From positions 1 through 8,226 of the forward strand of contig WLNG01000053.1 in the NCBI GenBank assembly GCA_009699915.1: a DNA stretch of 8,226 bases, in the 5' to 3' direction. This DNA is from Actinomycetota bacterium. GTDB lineage: Bacteria; Actinomycetota; Thermoleophilia; Solirubrobacterales; Solirubrobacteraceae. Positions 1 to 5,569 of this stretch are shown in pieces. A model generated the notes under the pieces. The model made no database searches, was not told the origin of the DNA, and was given only the letters and a program-made list of their open reading frames with translations. The position numbers and the translations under genes were made by a program. Within the stretch, counting starts at the first letter, position 1, and each line of letters begins with the position of its first letter.

Positions 1-137
1 AGCAGCGCGGGCTCAATGCCCGCATCAAGGCGCTGCGGGATCCCGGCGCGCTGGAGCGCGAGGCGCGCAGCATCGGCATGGTGCGTCCCGGCGAGCGCGC
101 CTACGTCATCAACGGGCTTCCCGGCTCGACCAAGTAA
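1..137 (+). CDS. FtsB/DivIC-like septum formation initiator, C-terminal fragment
   Basis: The 3' end of a gene that begins upstream of the window; the reading frame starts at base 3 and gives 44 residues before a TAA stop. The segment runs from a charged helix (NARIKALRDP) through GALEREARSIGMVRPGERAYVI. The pattern 'lerdP..lE..AR..lgmv.pGE..yvi' is the typical C-terminus of FtsB/DivIC-type proteins. These are small bitopic coiled-coil proteins that link early and late divisome components at the septum. The transmembrane helix and most of the coiled coil lie outside the window. A GC-rich hairpin follows within four bases of the stop and may end the transcript. The family call is fairly firm; FtsB versus DivIC cannot be decided from this piece. 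Confidence 0.82.
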   Translation, partial: QRGLNARIKALRDPGALEREARSIGMVRPGERAYVINGLPGSTK

Positions 138-140
138 TCC

Positions 141-160
141 GGCCTCTGCCCGGCAGAGCC
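141..160 (+). terminator. GC-rich hairpin after the septum gene
   Basis: CTCTGCC (144-150) and GGCAGAG (152-158) form a near-perfect inverted repeat directly after the stop codon at 137. In practice it would fold as a 5-bp stem with a 5-nt loop, or slightly longer with the flanking GGC/GCC. No T-run follows, so this is at best a U-tract-less terminator of the kind common in high-GC Gram-positive genomes. Confidence 0.35.
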
Positions 161-179
161 GATCGGTAGCCTGCACGGC

Positions 180-503
180 GTGGGCATCGACACCGCGATG
201 CAGCAGTGGCGCCATGGCGAGCTTCGTCTCGCCGAGGCGCCTTCCGAGCAGCAGCCGGCGCTGCAGCGTGTCGAGGATGCGATCTTCGCGGAGCTCCGTC
301 GACGGCTCGGCGGGATGTTCACGCTCGAAGAGCTGACCGCGCTGTACGAGTCGGGAACCTCATGGTGCCTGGAACTCGCGGCCCGGCTTGCTCCGGGCGC
401 GCCGTGGACGTGGGATGCGCGGGTGGCCGACGCCGCCTTCGCGCGGTATGCGCGCGGCGCAGTCGATCTGGCGGGCGGACGTCGGCTCGAGGCCGGGCCC
501 TAG
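180..503 (+). CDS. conserved-looking small hypothetical protein (107 aa)
   Basis: I do not recognise a named family. The product is a soluble, mostly helical acidic protein without signal peptide or membrane segment. Residues 24-45 form an amphipathic helix (QPALQRVEDAIFAELRRRLG). A compact motif region follows, FTLEELTALYESGTSWC (47-63), and then a Trp-containing stretch WTWDARVADAAFARYARG (76-93). That region reads like genuine conserved protein rather than a shadow frame. The GTG at 180 opens the frame. An ATG at 198 (Met7) is an equally possible start, because neither has a clear Shine-Dalgarno sequence. The gene follows the FtsB/DivIC-like gene by 42 bases, separated by a hairpin. It converges with the minus-strand gene at 511, leaving only 7 bases between the stops. 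Function is unknown. Confidence 0.7.
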   Translation: MGIDTAMQQWRHGELRLAEAPSEQQPALQRVEDAIFAELRRRLGGMFTLEELTALYESGTSWCLELAARLAPGAPWTWDARVADAAFARYARGAVDLAGGRRLEAGP

Positions 504-510
504 AACCCGC

Positions 511-1104
511 TCACTCCTCGTCGCCGCTCTCGTCCTCGGTCTCGCCGGCGCGCTGGATGATGATCCGGTCCTCCTCGACCGTCACGACGACGGGCCGGTG
601 CCCTGCCCAATGCTCGGCGTACACGGCATTCTCAGCGATCGCGGGGTCGAGCCAGAGGCCGTACCCCTCCTCGCCATGATCAAAGCTTCCCTCGAGGGCG
701 GTAGTGCGGCGGCCACGTCCGCGGCCTCCGCGGCGTCCCCGGCGGCGCGGAGCGCGCTCACCTTCGGCCTCCTCCTCGACTTCCTCCTCGCCGCGCGCTG
801 CGCGCTCGGCGGCGCGGGCGGCCGCCTCCTCGGCGCGGGCGGCCTCTTCCTCGGCGCGCCGTGCCTCCTCGGCCTCGAGCTCGGCGGCGATCAGCGCATC
901 GTCCTCGGCGCGCAGGTCCACCTCCGGCTGAAAGTCGGCGGCGGCCTCGGGGGCGCCGTCGACCGTGAGCTCGTGCTCGCGCTTGAAGGTCTCGACCTGC
1001 TGGACCGTGGTCTCGAGCTGATGAGCGATCCAGGCGTCTGTGCGTCCCTGGCGCACCCATGTGCGGATCTGATTGAGCTGGGGCTTGAGCGAGCGTCGTG
1101 TCAT
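511..1104 (-). CDS. HTH-like / charged coiled-coil / basic-linker protein of unknown function (197 aa)
   Basis: Unnamed protein with a clear three-part build. Residues 5-46 (SLKPQLNQIRTWVRQGRTDAW onward) look like a small helix-turn-helix: a 'vrqGrtdawIAhqL' helix pair followed by 'TVQQVETFKREH'. Residues 60-118 are an almost uninterrupted Glu/Ala/Arg helix, likely a single alpha helix or coiled coil. Residues 119-133 are a basic Arg/Gly cluster (PRRRGRRGGRGRGRR). Residues 138-187 form a conserved-looking globular tail with several Trp/Tyr and beta-strand character (GYGLWLD, HRPVVVTVEEDRIIIQ), then an acidic end. The basic patch and HTH suggest nucleic-acid binding; this is inference. The start is set at the ATG at 1104. 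The frame stays open to 1371, but that would run across csrA. The gene is divergent from csrA, so the two may share a control region. Confidence 0.75.
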   Translation of the reverse strand: MTRRSLKPQLNQIRTWVRQGRTDAWIAHQLETTVQQVETFKREHELTVDGAPEAAADFQPEVDLRAEDDALIAAELEAEEARRAEEEAARAEEAAARAAERAARGEEEVEEEAEGERAPRRRGRRGGRGRGRRTTALEGSFDHGEEGYGLWLDPAIAENAVYAEHWAGHRPVVVTVEEDRIIIQRAGETEDESGDEE

Positions 1105-1262
1105 CGGTCGCCTGACACTAGCGAAGGTGAGGCGGAGAGGCCCTCCCGCCGCCGAGGGCGCCTGTATTGCCCGTCGACCGGTGCCGCTGTTAGTTTCGCG
1201 CGGCAGTGGGCGTTTGAGGCCTGCAAAGACGATGCATGACACACCAGAGAGTCCGGTCACCA
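1105..1262. promoter_or_regulatory. divergent intergenic region between the HTH-like gene and csrA
   Basis: This 158-base gap holds the 5' regions of both flanking genes. An inverted repeat, GCCCTC (1140-1145) and GAGGGC (1154-1159) with an 8-nt C/G loop, lies near the minus-strand gene. The best plus-strand promoter candidate is listed separately. Just before csrA there is only a weak purine stretch, GAGAG (1247-1251), 11 bases from the ATG. No gene is evident within the gap. Confidence 0.5.
1167..1196 (+). promoter_or_regulatory. candidate sigma70-type promoter for csrA
   Basis: TTGCCC (1167-1172, 4 of 6 to the -35 consensus) is followed after 18 bases by TAGTTT (1191-1196, keeping the key T1, A2 and T6 of the -10 box). 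Transcription would begin near 1203 and leave a leader of about 60 bases before the csrA ATG at 1263. The assignment rests only on spacing and box match. Confidence 0.3.
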
Positions 1263-1463
1263 ATGCTTGTTCTGACACGTAAAACCAACGAAAGCATCCT
1301 GATCGGCGACGGCATCGAGGTGACCGTCCTGTCGGTCTCCGGCGACAAGGTGCGCATCGGCATCCAGGCACCCCGCGAGATTCCCGTCTATCGCAATGAG
1401 GTCTGGGACGAGATCCAGACTGAGCGCGAGGCTGCGCGCGCCGCCGCGGCGGACGGCGGTTAG
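1263..1463 (+). CDS. csrA: carbon storage regulator CsrA (66 aa)
   Basis: CsrA/RsmA is a small homodimeric RNA-binding protein. It binds GGA motifs in mRNA leaders, changing translation or stability. In bacteria outside the Gammaproteobacteria it often represses flagellin translation and is held in check by FliW. The sequence matches the family from the first residue: [20 protein letters not shown], then [16 protein letters not shown] and [11 protein letters not shown], with the RNA-contact strand-1 residues (LTRK) and the '[12 protein letters not shown]' segment present. Length is typical. I chose the ATG at 1263 over the upstream in-frame ATG at 1236 because the family begins MLVLTRK. No fliW or flagellar gene lies in the window. 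The stop codon overlaps the stop of the convergent gene at 1460. Identification is firm; targets are unknown. Confidence 0.96.
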   Translation: MLVLTRKTNESILIGDGIEVTVLSVSGDKVRIGIQAPREIPVYRNEVWDEIQTEREAARAAAADGG

Positions 1464-1705
1464 CCCATCACGTAGTAGAGCGTCTCGAACATCGCCACGG
1501 TGACGATCACCGCGGTGACGACCAGCAGCAGCATGAGCATCGAGAACCGCAGCGTGCCATGCCGATGCTGACGCTCAAGGCGCCTGCTGTGAGTGCGGGC
1601 TGTCGCCTGCCGGTGGAGCTCATCGCGACGAAGCCGGTCGGCCTCGCTCTCTTCGAGGAACGCATCCTCGAAGTCGCGCATGCTCTGACGCAATCGAGTC
1701 GCCAT
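1460..1705 (-). CDS. small single-pass membrane protein (81 aa)
   Basis: Unrecognised small protein. Residues 1-50 are highly charged and helical ([20 protein letters not shown], then many Arg/His). A strong hydrophobic helix follows at about 54-76 ([18 protein letters not shown]), with a short TLYYVMG end. The basic residues before the helix suggest the long N-terminal part is cytoplasmic and the C-terminus faces out. The start is uncertain. The ATG at 1705 has GGGAA five bases upstream. The ATG at 1717 (MGIA extension) has AGGG upstream and lies one base after the nuclease stop. Either way the gene is tightly coupled to the nuclease gene and is probably the last member of the fbaB operon. 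It converges on csrA and shares stop-codon bases with it. Function is unknown. Confidence 0.75.
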   Translation of the reverse strand: MATRLRQSMRDFEDAFLEESEADRLRRDELHRQATARTHSRRLERQHRHGTLRFSMLMLLLVVTAVIVTVAMFETLYYVMG

Positions 1706-1718
1706 CGCAATTCCCATG

Positions 1719-2246
1719 CTAGCGCCCTGGACACGCCGCCCAGAGCCCCGCGCCGTCGGCGCGTGCTGCGGTCTCCGCGCGCTTGAGGCGCTCGACATAG
1801 CGCACGTTCGGGGTGCGGCGGAAGCGCTCGCCCCAGCCGCCGCGCAGCAGCGCCTCATTGATCAGCAAGCCGTCTGGACGGCGGACGACCCATGCCAGCA
1901 GCCGCCCGTAAGCGTCATACGACTCGACGTCGGTCTCCAGGCGCACGCTTCGCCCGTCCAGCAGGCGGTGCAGTTGAGCACTCGCCTGCGGCCCGAAGCA
2001 CTCGACGGGGGCGCCGGGCTTGACCGACTCGGGCGCGTCCACGCCGATCAGTCGCACCCGCTCGAGCCCGCGCTTCGTACGTACGACGATCGTGTCGCCG
2101 TCCACGACGCGCTCGACTGCGACGGTGGTCGTCGTCGGCGCCCCGGAGCTCTCCGGCGCGCCTATGCCCGTACCGCAGCCTGCGCAGAGCGACGAGGCGA
2201 CGAGCGCGAGGAGGCCCGCTACGGCCCTGCGACCCGGGCGCCTCAC
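1719..2246 (-). CDS. secreted staphylococcal-nuclease-like (thermonuclease) domain protein, probable lipoprotein
   Basis: An SNase-fold phosphodiesterase that would cut DNA or RNA outside the membrane, using calcium in the known family. Residues 1-24 form an export signal: MRRPGRR, a hydrophobic core (AVAGLLALVASSL), then CAGC. Cys24 fits lipid attachment, although the lipobox has Cys instead of Leu at -3. After a Thr/Ser-rich linker, the catalytic domain spans about 42-172. It keeps VVDGDT (47-52), VRLIGVDAPES (64-74) with Arg65 and Glu73, and YDAYGRLLAWV (110-120) with Arg115. These correspond to the Arg35/Glu43/Arg87 triad of the S. aureus enzyme. The start is a GTG ten bases after the fbaB stop, without a clear Shine-Dalgarno sequence, so expression may depend on coupling. 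A nutritional or DNA-turnover role is inference. Confidence 0.93.
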   Translation of the reverse strand: MRRPGRRAVAGLLALVASSLCAGCGTGIGAPESSGAPTTTTVAVERVVDGDTIVVRTKRGLERVRLIGVDAPESVKPGAPVECFGPQASAQLHRLLDGRSVRLETDVESYDAYGRLLAWVVRRPDGLLINEALLRGGWGERFRRTPNVRYVERLKRAETAARADGAGLWAACPGR

Positions 2247-2256
2247 CGGCGGAAGC

Positions 2257-3345
2257 TCAGGCGATCGTGACCTCGGGGGAGAGGTAGACGTCCTGGATGG
2301 CGTGCAGCAGCGCAGCGCCCTCCTCCAGTGGCCGCTGGAACGCCTTGCGGCCGGAGATGAGCCCGGTGCCGCCGGCGCGCTTGTTGATCACGGCCGTGGT
2401 CACCGCCTCCGCGAGATCGGTTGTCCCGGAGGAGGCGCCGCCGGAGTTGATGAGGCCCGCGCGGCCCATGTAACAGTTGGCGACCTGATAGCGGCAGAGG
2501 TCGATCGGGTGGTCGGTCGTCAGCTTTTCGTAGACGAGCTTGTGCGTCTTGCCGTAGGAGACGCCGCCCTGGTTGAGCGCCGTGTAGCCGCCGTTGGTGT
2601 CCGGGAGCTTCTGCTTGATGATGTCCGCCTCGATCGTCACGCCGAGGTGGTTCGCCTGCCCGGTGAGGTCGGCGGCGGTGTGGTAATCGACCCCGTCCAC
2701 GTTGAAGGCGCCGTTGCGCAGGTAGCACCAGAGCACGGTGAACATGCCGAGCTCGTGGGCACGCTCGAAGGCCTGCGCGACCTCGACGATCTGGCGGCGC
2801 GACTCATCCGAACCGAAATAGATCGTGGCGCCGACGCCGGCGGCGCCCAGCTCCCACGCCCGGTCCACCGATCCGAATGCGATTTGGTCGAAGGCGTTCG
2901 GGTAGGAGAGGAACTCGTTGTGGTTGAGCTTGACGATGAAGGGGATCTTGTGCGCGTAGCGGCGCCCGACCGATCCCAGGACGCCGAACGTCGAGGCGAC
3001 CGCGTTGCAGCCGCCCTCGATCGCCAGGCGAACGATGTTCTCGGGATCGAAGTAGATCGGGTTCGGAGCGAAGCTCGCCCCGGCCGAGTGCTCGATCCCC
3101 TGGTCGACCGGCAGGATCGAGACGTACCCGCTGCCGGCGAGCCGCCCGCTGCCGAACAGCGCCTGCAGATTGCGCATCACCTGGGGGCTGCGATCGCTGC
3201 CCAGATGGATGCGATCAACGAAGTCCGGGCCAGGGAGATGCAGCTGATCTGCTGGAATCGTTTCGCAGCGATGGTTCAGCAGCGAGTCGGCGTGATCCCC
3301 GAGGAGCTCCTCGAGGCGGGCGGTGGTGAGGTCGGCTGTGGCCAC
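2257..3345 (-). CDS. fbaB: class I fructose-bisphosphate aldolase, FbaB/DhnA type (362 aa)
   Basis: Cytoplasmic enzyme that reversibly splits fructose 1,6-bisphosphate into dihydroxyacetone phosphate and glyceraldehyde 3-phosphate through a lysine Schiff base (no metal). It works in glycolysis and gluconeogenesis. The protein aligns along its whole length with E. coli FbaB as I remember it: [18 protein letters not shown] (22-39), [17 protein letters not shown] (76-92), [11 protein letters not shown] (134-144), [16 protein letters not shown] (171-186), [10 protein letters not shown] (225-234), [16 protein letters not shown] (289-304) and [18 protein letters not shown] (319-336). The likely Schiff-base lysine is in ADIIKQK (240-246). 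The start is the GTG at 3345. The frame remains open upstream to 3903, but that extension is antisense to the rhomboid gene. A GGAG motif nine bases upstream decides the GTG. It is the first gene of the operon with the nuclease and small membrane protein. Confidence 0.97.
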   Translation of the reverse strand: MATADLTTARLEELLGDHADSLLNHRCETIPADQLHLPGPDFVDRIHLGSDRSPQVMRNLQALFGSGRLAGSGYVSILPVDQGIEHSAGASFAPNPIYFDPENIVRLAIEGGCNAVASTFGVLGSVGRRYAHKIPFIVKLNHNEFLSYPNAFDQIAFGSVDRAWELGAAGVGATIYFGSDESRRQIVEVAQAFERAHELGMFTVLWCYLRNGAFNVDGVDYHTAADLTGQANHLGVTIEADIIKQKLPDTNGGYTALNQGGVSYGKTHKLVYEKLTTDHPIDLCRYQVANCYMGRAGLINSGGASSGTTDLAEAVTTAVINKRAGGTGLISGRKAFQRPLEEGAALLHAIQDVYLSPEVTIA

Positions 3346-3354
3346 GGTGTCGCG

Positions 3355-3358
3355 CTCC
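3355..3358 (-). promoter_or_regulatory. ribosome binding site that fixes the fbaB start
   Basis: On the minus strand the sequence reads GGAG, then nine bases, then GTG at 3345. This is the only good Shine-Dalgarno match near the position where similarity to known FbaB proteins begins, so it rejects the much longer upstream open frame. Confidence 0.65.
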
Positions 3359-3448
3359 AGTTCTGGATGGCGGGTGCAAGGTCGTCCGTAACGGTACCCG
3401 GCGGACCCGCGGGACGGCCATCCGGTCTGTCCCTGTGCACCGGCCGGG

Positions 3449-3454
3449 TAGCAT
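3449..3454 (+). promoter_or_regulatory. candidate -10 box for the rhomboid-led operon
   Basis: TAGCAT matches four of six -10 consensus bases and lies only 11 bases before the ATG at 3466. Transcription would start about five bases before the start codon, giving an almost leaderless mRNA. That fits the absence of a Shine-Dalgarno sequence there. No convincing -35 box is seen. The surrounding 120-base gap (3346-3465) separates the divergent fbaB and rhomboid operons and holds nothing else I can support. Confidence 0.25.
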
Positions 3455-3465
3455 CGACGCTCTCC

Positions 3466-4209
3466 ATGGCAGGTGCCCCCGAGCTCTTCGTCATCTGTGG
3501 CACCTGCGGGTCGGAGGTTTCCGGCTACGTCACCGAATGCCCGTACTGCGGCACGCGGCTGCGCAAGCGCGCACCGAAGATCGAGCGCCCGCAGCGCGCG
3601 CCCGAGCCACCGGTCCGCCGCAAGCGCAGCCTTCCGAGCAGGCGCGCGGGCGGAGCCCTGAAGGCGCACGCCGATCTTGGGCGCAGACCGGTGGTCACGA
3701 TCGCCCTCGTCCTGGCGATCGCCGTCGGGACGATCCTGGTCAGCGCCTTTCCCGTCGCCGACGTGGGAGTGGTCGGGCCCATAGACGGTGAGTGGTGGCG
3801 CGTGGCGAGCGCCCCGTTCTTCACCACCAACGTTTGGTACGCCGCGGCGTGCGCCGTGACGGTCGCGCTGTTCGGGGGGTTGCTCGAGCAGCGGTACGGG
3901 CACCTGGTCGTCCTTGCGGCCTTCTGCCTTTGTGGGATGGGCGGGATCGCGGCTGCGGCGGCGCTCGAGACGGTGCCGCTTGCGCTCGGCGCCAACGGCG
4001 CCGCGCTTGGGCTGCTTGCGATCTGGGCCGTGCGACCGGTCCTCGCGCTGCGGCGCGGCGGCGGCTCCGGCGCCGACCTCCCGGGGGTCGCCGTCCTCGC
4101 GCTTGTTCTGCTGTTGATGCCGGTTGCCGTCGAACAGGCCAGCCCGACGGCCGGGGCCGTCGGGCTACTCGCCGGCCTCGTCTGCGGTCTGCTGGCTGTG
4201 CGGCGGTAG
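3466..4209 (+). CDS. zinc-ribbon rhomboid-family membrane protein, predicted catalytically inactive (247 aa)
   Basis: Residues 11-28 form a zinc ribbon with two CxxC knuckles (CGTC and CPYC, ten residues apart), followed by a basic Pro/Arg linker (32-73). Six hydrophobic segments follow, roughly 74-96, 123-140, 146-167, 171-195, 205-224 and 226-244. Rhomboid hallmarks are [12 protein letters not shown] (108-119), the [10 protein letters not shown] membrane-entry motif (136-145) and [10 protein letters not shown] (175-184). Active rhomboids have GxSG here and a His in the last helix. This protein has Asn177 in place of the Ser, and Gly230 where the His of 'HlGGllaG' should stand. The usual His/Asn pair in the second membrane segment is also absent ([12 protein letters not shown]). 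I therefore infer a pseudoprotease that may bind, guide or stabilise membrane partners. It heads an operon-like run; the next ATG is nine bases after its stop. The ATG at 3466 starts the conserved zinc-ribbon region. Confidence 0.85.
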   Translation: MAGAPELFVICGTCGSEVSGYVTECPYCGTRLRKRAPKIERPQRAPEPPVRRKRSLPSRRAGGALKAHADLGRRPVVTIALVLAIAVGTILVSAFPVADVGVVGPIDGEWWRVASAPFFTTNVWYAAACAVTVALFGGLLEQRYGHLVVLAAFCLCGMGGIAAAAALETVPLALGANGAALGLLAIWAVRPVLALRRGGGSGADLPGVAVLALVLLLMPVAVEQASPTAGAVGLLAGLVCGLLAVRR

Positions 4210-4218
4210 GCTCGGCAG

Positions 4219-4581
4219 ATGACCGGCCGACGTCACAGCGCCGAGGAAGTCGATGCGGCTGTCGCTGCGCTCGCCGCAGGCGGCGAGCGTTTCGCGGCTG
4301 CGCAGGAGATCGTCACCCATGCGGCGCCCGGCCTGCAGCGGATCCTCGCCGAGTCGCTGCACGCCGGCGGGTTCTTCAGCGAGGCGCACGAGGCGGAGAT
4401 CGCCCGTGCAGCGGCGGTCGCGGACCCGGCAGAGCGCCAGGCGGCCGTGCATACGCTAATCGCCGAGGAGTCGCGCCTGGGGATGCTGATCGGCGTCGCC
4501 GTCGGCATCGAACTCGCCAGGGAGCTCGACGCATCGTCAACCGAACCATCTCGATCGCAGAGCGAAGGAGGAGCAGCATGA
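4219..4581 (+). CDS. conserved-looking hypothetical helical protein (120 aa)
   Basis: No family recognised. The protein appears soluble and almost all alpha-helical. The core runs from RRHSAEEVDAAVAALAAGGE (4-23) through IVTHAAPGLQRILAESLHAG (31-50) and EAHEAEIARAAAVADP (55-70) to AEESRLGMLIGVAVGIELAR (82-101). This last part is amphipathic rather than a convincing membrane span. The final 17 residues are Ser/Glu-rich and probably disordered. The ATG at 4219 is preceded by a weak AGG eight bases upstream, within the end of the rhomboid gene. Its TGA overlaps the ATG of the UPF0173 gene (ATGA at 4578-4581), so the two are translationally coupled. Its place between the rhomboid-like protein and a metallo-hydrolase suggests co-expression but does not reveal the role. 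Confidence 0.78.
   Translation: MTGRRHSAEEVDAAVAALAAGGERFAAAQEIVTHAAPGLQRILAESLHAGGFFSEAHEAEIARAAAVADPAERQAAVHTLIAEESRLGMLIGVAVGIELARELDASSTEPSRSQSEGGAA
4566..4571 (+). promoter_or_regulatory. strong ribosome binding site before the UPF0173 gene
   Basis: AGGAGG lies six bases before the ATG at 4578, inside the coding end of the preceding gene. It is the best Shine-Dalgarno match in the window and suggests this hydrolase is translated more strongly than its neighbours, most of which lack clear sites. Confidence 0.75.
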
Positions 4582-5270
4582 GCGTCACCGTCCGATTCCT
4601 GGGCCACTCGGCCTTCGCCCTCGAAGCAGAGGGCGCCACCGTGCTGATCGACCCGTTCCTCACCGGAAATGCGCAGGCGGCGGTCTCCGCGCAGGAGGTC
4701 GCAGCCGACGCGATCCTGCTGACCCACGGACACATGGACCACCTCGGCGACACCGTCGCGATCGCCGCTCGCACCGGCGCCTCGGTCGCCGCGATCGTGG
4801 AGCTCGCGACCGAGCTGAGCGCCGACCTGCCCGCCGGTCACGATGTGCGCGACCCGAACTTCGGCGGAACGATCTCCTTCGACTGGGGCTGGGCCCGCTG
4901 GGTCCCCGCGTGGCACACGTCCGTCACTCCGAAGGGAACGATCAGCGTTCCCGCCGGCATCGTCGTCCACCTCGGCGGGAAGACGATCTACCACCTCGGC
5001 GACACCTGCCTGTTCAGCGACCTGGCGCTTCCGGGTCGACGTGATGCGCTCGATCTCGCCCTGATCCCGATCGGCGGGCATTACACGATGGACCGGGTCG
5101 ATGCGGTCACCGCCGCCGAGCTTGTCAGCGCGCCGCTGGTGGTGCCGATGCACTACGGGACGTTCCCGCCGATCGAGACCGACGTGCAGGCGTTCGCGGA
5201 GGACCTCGACCGCGGCGGCAAGGCGCGCGCCGTCGTGCTCGCTCCCGGCGAGACGCTGCAGCTCGGATGA
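4578..5270 (+). CDS. UPF0173-type metal-dependent hydrolase, metallo-beta-lactamase fold (230 aa)
   Basis: Member of the metallo-beta-lactamase superfamily, UPF0173 branch, whose physiological substrate is not established. The metal ligands are visible: THGHMDHLGD (49-58) gives His50, His52, Asp54 and His55; WHTS (112-115) gives His113; YHLGDT (138-143) gives Asp142; and PMHYGTFP (190-197) gives the final His192. The N-terminus VTVRFLGHSAFALE (3-16) and VLIDPFLTGN (22-31) are characteristic of this branch, and the length is normal. No signal peptide or membrane helix is present, so the enzyme is cytoplasmic. Its ATG overlaps the previous stop, and its own TGA overlaps the next gene's ATG (5267-5270). 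Such double overlap indicates a single translational unit. Zinc or another divalent metal at the site is inferred from family knowledge. Confidence 0.93.
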   Translation: MSVTVRFLGHSAFALEAEGATVLIDPFLTGNAQAAVSAQEVAADAILLTHGHMDHLGDTVAIAARTGASVAAIVELATELSADLPAGHDVRDPNFGGTISFDWGWARWVPAWHTSVTPKGTISVPAGIVVHLGGKTIYHLGDTCLFSDLALPGRRDALDLALIPIGGHYTMDRVDAVTAAELVSAPLVVPMHYGTFPPIETDVQAFAEDLDRGGKARAVVLAPGETLQLG

Positions 5271-5560
5271 TCACCGCGATCGTGCTGATCGGCTCGGACC
5301 GCGAGGCGCTGCCGCGGCTCGGTGGAACGCTCGCCGATCTTCCGGGGGTCGCGGAGGCCTACTCGGTGACCGGCGAATGGGACTTCGCGTGCATCGTGCG
5401 CGTGCCGCGCCACGAGCAGCTCGCTGAGGTCGTCGCAGGCGGGATCGCGGAGCTTCCGGGGGTCACGCGCACGCAGACGATGGTCGCCTTCGAGGCCTTC
5501 TCAAGGCATGATCTCGAGGCGATGTTCGACCTTGGAAACCCCGAGAGTGATGGCGGCTAG
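5267..5560 (+). CDS. stand-alone RAM domain protein (Lrp/AsnC effector-binding type, 97 aa)
   Basis: This protein consists of only the ligand-binding RAM domain of Lrp/AsnC regulators and has no DNA-binding HTH. The fold is visible as MITAIVLIGS (1-10), an Asp/Arg helix with LGGTLADLPGVAEAYSVTGE (18-37), WDFACIVRV (38-46), the EQLAEVVAGGIAELPGVTRT helix region (50-69) and QTMVAFEAF (70-78). The 'lpgV.eay.vtGewDf...v' pattern is the standard signature. Such solo domains form oligomers that bind amino acids or other small molecules at subunit interfaces. Some act as metabolite sensors, and others modulate partner enzymes. The ATG overlaps the hydrolase stop, so synthesis should be coupled. A role as a small-molecule sensor for the adjoining hydrolase is a guess from context. 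Confidence 0.88.
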   Translation: MITAIVLIGSDREALPRLGGTLADLPGVAEAYSVTGEWDFACIVRVPRHEQLAEVVAGGIAELPGVTRTQTMVAFEAFSRHDLEAMFDLGNPESDGG

Positions 5561-5569
5561 GACGCACGC

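Noticed and set aside
388..1239. Plus-strand frame opposite the HTH-like gene
   Set aside because: Its Leu/Gly/Ala-rich repeats come from reading the Glu/Ala/Arg helix gene backwards; no domain is seen.
1105..1371. Extending the minus-strand HTH-like gene to an upstream start near 1371
   Set aside because: The extra 89 residues run antisense through csrA and have no protein-like character, while the ATG at 1104 begins a sensible sequence.
2020..3465. Long plus-strand open frame before the rhomboid start
   Set aside because: It is the mirror of the nuclease and aldolase genes; GC-rich coding DNA often keeps the opposite frame open. Only the part from 3466 has a zinc ribbon and membrane helices.
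3346..3903. Extending fbaB to an upstream start near 3903
   Set aside because: The extension is antisense to the rhomboid gene. Similarity to FbaB starts soon after the GTG at 3345, which also has a GGAG site.
3792..4577. Upstream extension of the UPF0173 gene
   Set aside because: It overlaps two real genes in another frame and is Arg-rich. The ATG at 4578 has an ideal ribosome site and the family N-terminus.
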